Source of the DNA: Nitrososphaera sp.
Lineage (GTDB): Archaea > Thermoproteota > Nitrososphaeria > Nitrososphaerales > Nitrososphaeraceae
Assembly: GCA_025929855.1 (NCBI GenBank)
Contig: JAICPK010000004.1
Span: 1 to 15,431, forward strand
Direction of reading: 5' to 3'
Length of the DNA stretch: 15,431 nt
This document shows positions 13,337-15,431 of the stretch, in pieces. The translations under genes and the position numbers were made by a program. Positions within the stretch are counted from its first letter, which is position 1, and the number at the start of each line of letters is the position of its first letter. The notes under the pieces are model-generated. The model was not told where the DNA came from. It saw only the letters and a program-made list of their open reading frames with translations, and did not search any database.

Positions 13337-13430
13337 GATTGCATTGATTAGATCTGGATGCAATAAAAAATATATCTGTCGTGATTGAAAGACATTTAAC
13401 GATGTTGTTAATCATCTTATCCAGCCAGAT
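13337..13430. promoter_or_regulatory. Divergent purC / purK promoter region
   Basis: Both purine units start from this AT-rich gap. TATA-like candidates are ATATATTTTT on the minus strand (about 13368-13378) for purC, and TTTAAC (13395-13400, readable on both strands) or TTGTTAATCA (about 13405-13413) on the plus strand for purK. Which one is used cannot be decided from sequence alone. Confidence 0.45.
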
Positions 13431-14621
13431 ATGGTAAATAGCGACCTTCTTGCCATAGAAACACCAATACGTGTTGGCATTATAGGGGGAGGTCAGCTTG
13501 GAAAGATGATTGCCCACGAAGCGAGGCGGATGTCACTTAAGGTTATTGTTCTGGATCCAACAGAAGGATGCCCTGCTTCAAGCATTGCAGACGAGCAGAT
13601 AGTGGCTGATTTCAAAGATGAAGACGCAATAATGCGATTAGCAGAAAAAAGCGATGTTCTAACCTATGAGATAGAGCTTGCAAATTCTGCGGCTCTAAGG
13701 ACTCTTGAAGCAAGACGTTATCCAGTCAGGCCGGCACCAGAAACACTCCATATTGTCCAGAATAAATTTAGACAAAAGTCCTTTCTGAGGCAGCATAAGA
13801 TTGATGTCGCAGATTTTGAGCGAGTTAGATCAGAGGATCACCTGTACCAATTATGCGATAGCTTTGGCTTTCCTGTTATGCTTAAGGCATGTGAGAACTC
13901 ATACGACGGTCGTGGCAATTTTCTAATAACCTCCCGTGAACAAGTATCGGAGGCTTTTAACTATTTTTCTGGAAATGAGCTAATGGTGGAAAAGTTTGTC
14001 CCTTTTACCAAAGAGATATCAATAATGGTCGCCCGTAACCCTAGTGGCGATGTGGCGTCGTTCCCCGTCGCAGAGAACATACACAAAAACGGCATTTTAG
14101 ACACTTCAATAGTTCCAGCAGGGATCACTCAAGAGGTCGAATTAAAGGCAACAAGGATGGCGGAGATGACCATGGAGGTATTAAAAGGCGCAGGAATATT
14201 TGGAATCGAGATGTTTGTTACAAAAAAGGCGGATGTCTTGATTAATGAAATCGCCCCGAGGCCGCATAATTCTGGGCACTATACCAATGAAGCCTGCTCG
14301 GTGTCGCAATTTGAACAGCACCTGAGGGCTGTTCTCGACCTGCCACTAAGCAAGCCTGAATTACTTTGTCCAGCAGTTATGGTTAATATACTTGGAAATG
14401 AACATTCGAGCGGATCCTATGCTATCAAGGGTCTTAGGCGGCTCTTAAGTGTTCCAAGCGTTAAACTTTATGTATACGGCAAGAAAACATCTAAGCCTGG
14501 GCGCAAGCTAGGTCATATTACTGTGACGGGCAGAACGGTAGAGGAAGCGCTTAGGCGAGCTGAAAATGCTAGAAACAAATTTGAATTAACTTCGAAACTG
14601 GCCAAGGAAATGCGGGAATGA
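13431..14621 (+). CDS. purK: N5-carboxyaminoimidazole ribonucleotide synthase
   Basis: PurK carboxylates AIR with bicarbonate and ATP to N5-CAIR. It is an ATP-grasp enzyme of normal size (396 residues). The N-terminal nucleotide-fold region has [19 protein letters not shown] (15-33) and [21 protein letters not shown]. The ATP-grasp core has [15 protein letters not shown] (110-124), [17 protein letters not shown] (148-164), the [10 protein letters not shown] stretch and the hallmark [17 protein letters not shown] (272-288). It overlaps purE as ATGA, so the two are translationally coupled. Confidence 0.97.
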   Translation: MVNSDLLAIETPIRVGIIGGGQLGKMIAHEARRMSLKVIVLDPTEGCPASSIADEQIVADFKDEDAIMRLAEKSDVLTYEIELANSAALRTLEARRYPVRPAPETLHIVQNKFRQKSFLRQHKIDVADFERVRSEDHLYQLCDSFGFPVMLKACENSYDGRGNFLITSREQVSEAFNYFSGNELMVEKFVPFTKEISIMVARNPSGDVASFPVAENIHKNGILDTSIVPAGITQEVELKATRMAEMTMEVLKGAGIFGIEMFVTKKADVLINEIAPRPHNSGHYTNEACSVSQFEQHLRAVLDLPLSKPELLCPAVMVNILGNEHSSGSYAIKGLRRLLSVPSVKLYVYGKKTSKPGRKLGHITVTGRTVEEALRRAENARNKFELTSKLAKEMRE

Positions 14622-15136
14622 ATGGTCCTCTAGTTGGTATCATAATGGGAAGCGATTCTGATCTTCCCGTAATGAATGAAGCTAAGGAAATCTTGGATTC
14701 ATTTGGAGTGGCTAACGAAATCACAATCGTGTCGGCACACAGGACAACAAAGAGGATGGTTCGCTATGCTACAACCGCCAGGAAAAGAGGCATGAAGATA
14801 ATCATCGCAGGTGCAGGAGGAGCAGCTCATCTCCCAGGCATGGTGGCTTCACTAACTGTTGTGCCCGTAATTGGCGTTCCTATCAAGACGAGAAATCTTG
14901 ATGGCCTTGACTCACTTCTTTCAGTTGCTCAGATGCCTCCCGGCGTGCCTGTAGCGACTATGGCAATAAATGGAGCCAGGAATGCTGGCGTGCTTGCTTG
15001 CGAAATCTTAGGGACAAAATATCCAGACATTGCAATAAGCGTAGAGAGATACAAGCGCCAGTTAGAGAGGAGTGTGCTTAGGAAAGCAAGAAAGCTCGAG
15101 AAGTCAGGTGTCGCACGTTATATCGGAAGGGCATAG
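14618..15136 (+). CDS. purE: N5-carboxyaminoimidazole ribonucleotide mutase
   Basis: PurE of class I converts N5-CAIR from PurK to CAIR, the substrate of PurC. The 172-residue protein has the expected motifs: GSDSD (11-15), VSAHRT with the catalytic His41 region (38-43), [13 protein letters not shown] (65-77) and the [21 protein letters not shown] segment. The presence of PurK fits a class I rather than class II enzyme. About 15 basic residues at the C-terminus ([15 protein letters not shown]) extend the core. An AAGGA-like site lies about 9 nt before the ATG, inside purK. Confidence 0.97.
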   Translation: MNGPLVGIIMGSDSDLPVMNEAKEILDSFGVANEITIVSAHRTTKRMVRYATTARKRGMKIIIAGAGGAAHLPGMVASLTVVPVIGVPIKTRNLDGLDSLLSVAQMPPGVPVATMAINGARNAGVLACEILGTKYPDIAISVERYKRQLERSVLRKARKLEKSGVARYIGRA

Positions 15137-15149
15137 AATAAATTTATTT
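15137..15149 (+). promoter_or_regulatory. Putative TATA box after purE
   Basis: AATAAATTTATTT directly follows the purE stop and is centred 32 nt before GTG 15175. It suits a separate promoter for the next gene. Confidence 0.45.
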
Positions 15150-15174
15150 GTGGCTGTGGAATTGTACGCGCTTC

Positions 15175-15431
15175 GTGGAGCACAAAACTACTCATTTTGC
15201 TCAAGCTAAATCAGACAAAGGAGAATATGACAGTGGAGATATCGATCCCTTAGTAATAAAGAAACTGTCTGCACATGAGAAGATCGCAGAGGAAATGAAG
15301 CAAAGTCAGATTGATTGCGAAGCGCTTCCGCTTGGCTCGCATCCATTTGAACATAAACAGTATTACAGCCAGACGTTCTCGATGTCACCCAAATTCGTCA
15401 CGAACAAGGGCTTGGTGAAGATGAAAGGCAA
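15175..15431 (+). CDS. Hypothetical protein, 5' part only (runs off the window)
   Basis: A frame opening after purE stays open to the last base (85 codons from GTG 15175, or 94 from TTG 15148). The visible part is charged and helical at first (LSAHEKIAEEMKQSQ), then GSHPFEHKQYYSQTF and a KFVTNKGLVKMKG stretch. I do not recognise the family. Evidence for it being real is the open frame, the good codon mix and the TATA-like element upstream. The start is uncertain because no ribosome site is seen. Confidence 0.6.
   Translation, partial: MEHKTTHFAQAKSDKGEYDSGDIDPLVIKKLSAHEKIAEEMKQSQIDCEALPLGSHPFEHKQYYSQTFSMSPKFVTNKGLVKMKG

Noticed and set aside
1..15431. CRISPR arrays, insertion sequences or prophage genes
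   Set aside because: No regularly spaced repeats, transposase, integrase or terminal inverted repeats were seen.

Overview
The window reads as a piece of an archaeal chromosome, most likely Nitrososphaeria/Thaumarchaeota (inference from gene content and order, not from any search). The archaeal markers are eS4 (S4e) and the RNase P protein Rpp29 inside the ribosomal cluster, an archaeal proteasome alpha subunit, a DUF371 protein, a tRNA with a bulge-helix-bulge intron, TATA boxes about 25-30 nt before several start codons, and leaderless-looking starts. Inside the ribosomal cluster, Shine-Dalgarno-like GGAGG or GGTGA motifs are used instead, often with TTG or GTG starts.

Positions 36-8059 (minus strand, transcribed right to left) hold a merged S10/spc ribosomal protein cluster: uL3, uL4, uL23, uS19, uL22, uS3, uL29, Rpp29, uS17, uL14, uL24, eS4, uL5, uS14, uS8, uL6, followed by an intron-containing tRNA-Asn(GUU). 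The genes are packed with 1-17 nt overlaps or very short gaps, except for a 61-nt gap between uL23 and uS19. That gap is where archaea usually carry uL2, and no uL2 gene is present. The tRNA follows uL6, so none of the usual downstream spc genes (L32e, L19e, L18, S5) appears before the window edge.

Positions 8060-8822 are mostly non-coding. They contain the uL3 promoter, an AG/AC dinucleotide tract, a 51-codon C2H2 zinc-finger gene on the minus strand with its own TATA box, and a stretch rich in inverted repeats.

Positions 8823-11102 (minus) hold a two-gene unit (CxxC redoxin, then a SPOUT-fold RNA methyltransferase) behind its own promoter, preceded by the proteasome alpha subunit. The proteasome gene is divergent from a DUF371 gene on the plus strand (11212-11631), which ends 2 nt from a convergent ArsR-like winged-helix regulator (11634-12194).

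Positions 12503-15136 are a purine biosynthesis locus. purC (minus) diverges from a purK-purE pair (plus, ATGA overlap). PurK, PurE and PurC carry out consecutive steps from AIR through N5-CAIR and CAIR to SAICAR. After purE an unrecognised gene starts on the plus strand and runs off the window.

Most of the window is conserved housekeeping DNA. The items most worth a second look are the missing uL2, the non-canonical tRNA intron, the mini zinc-finger gene and its structured flank, and the redoxin-SPOUT pair.
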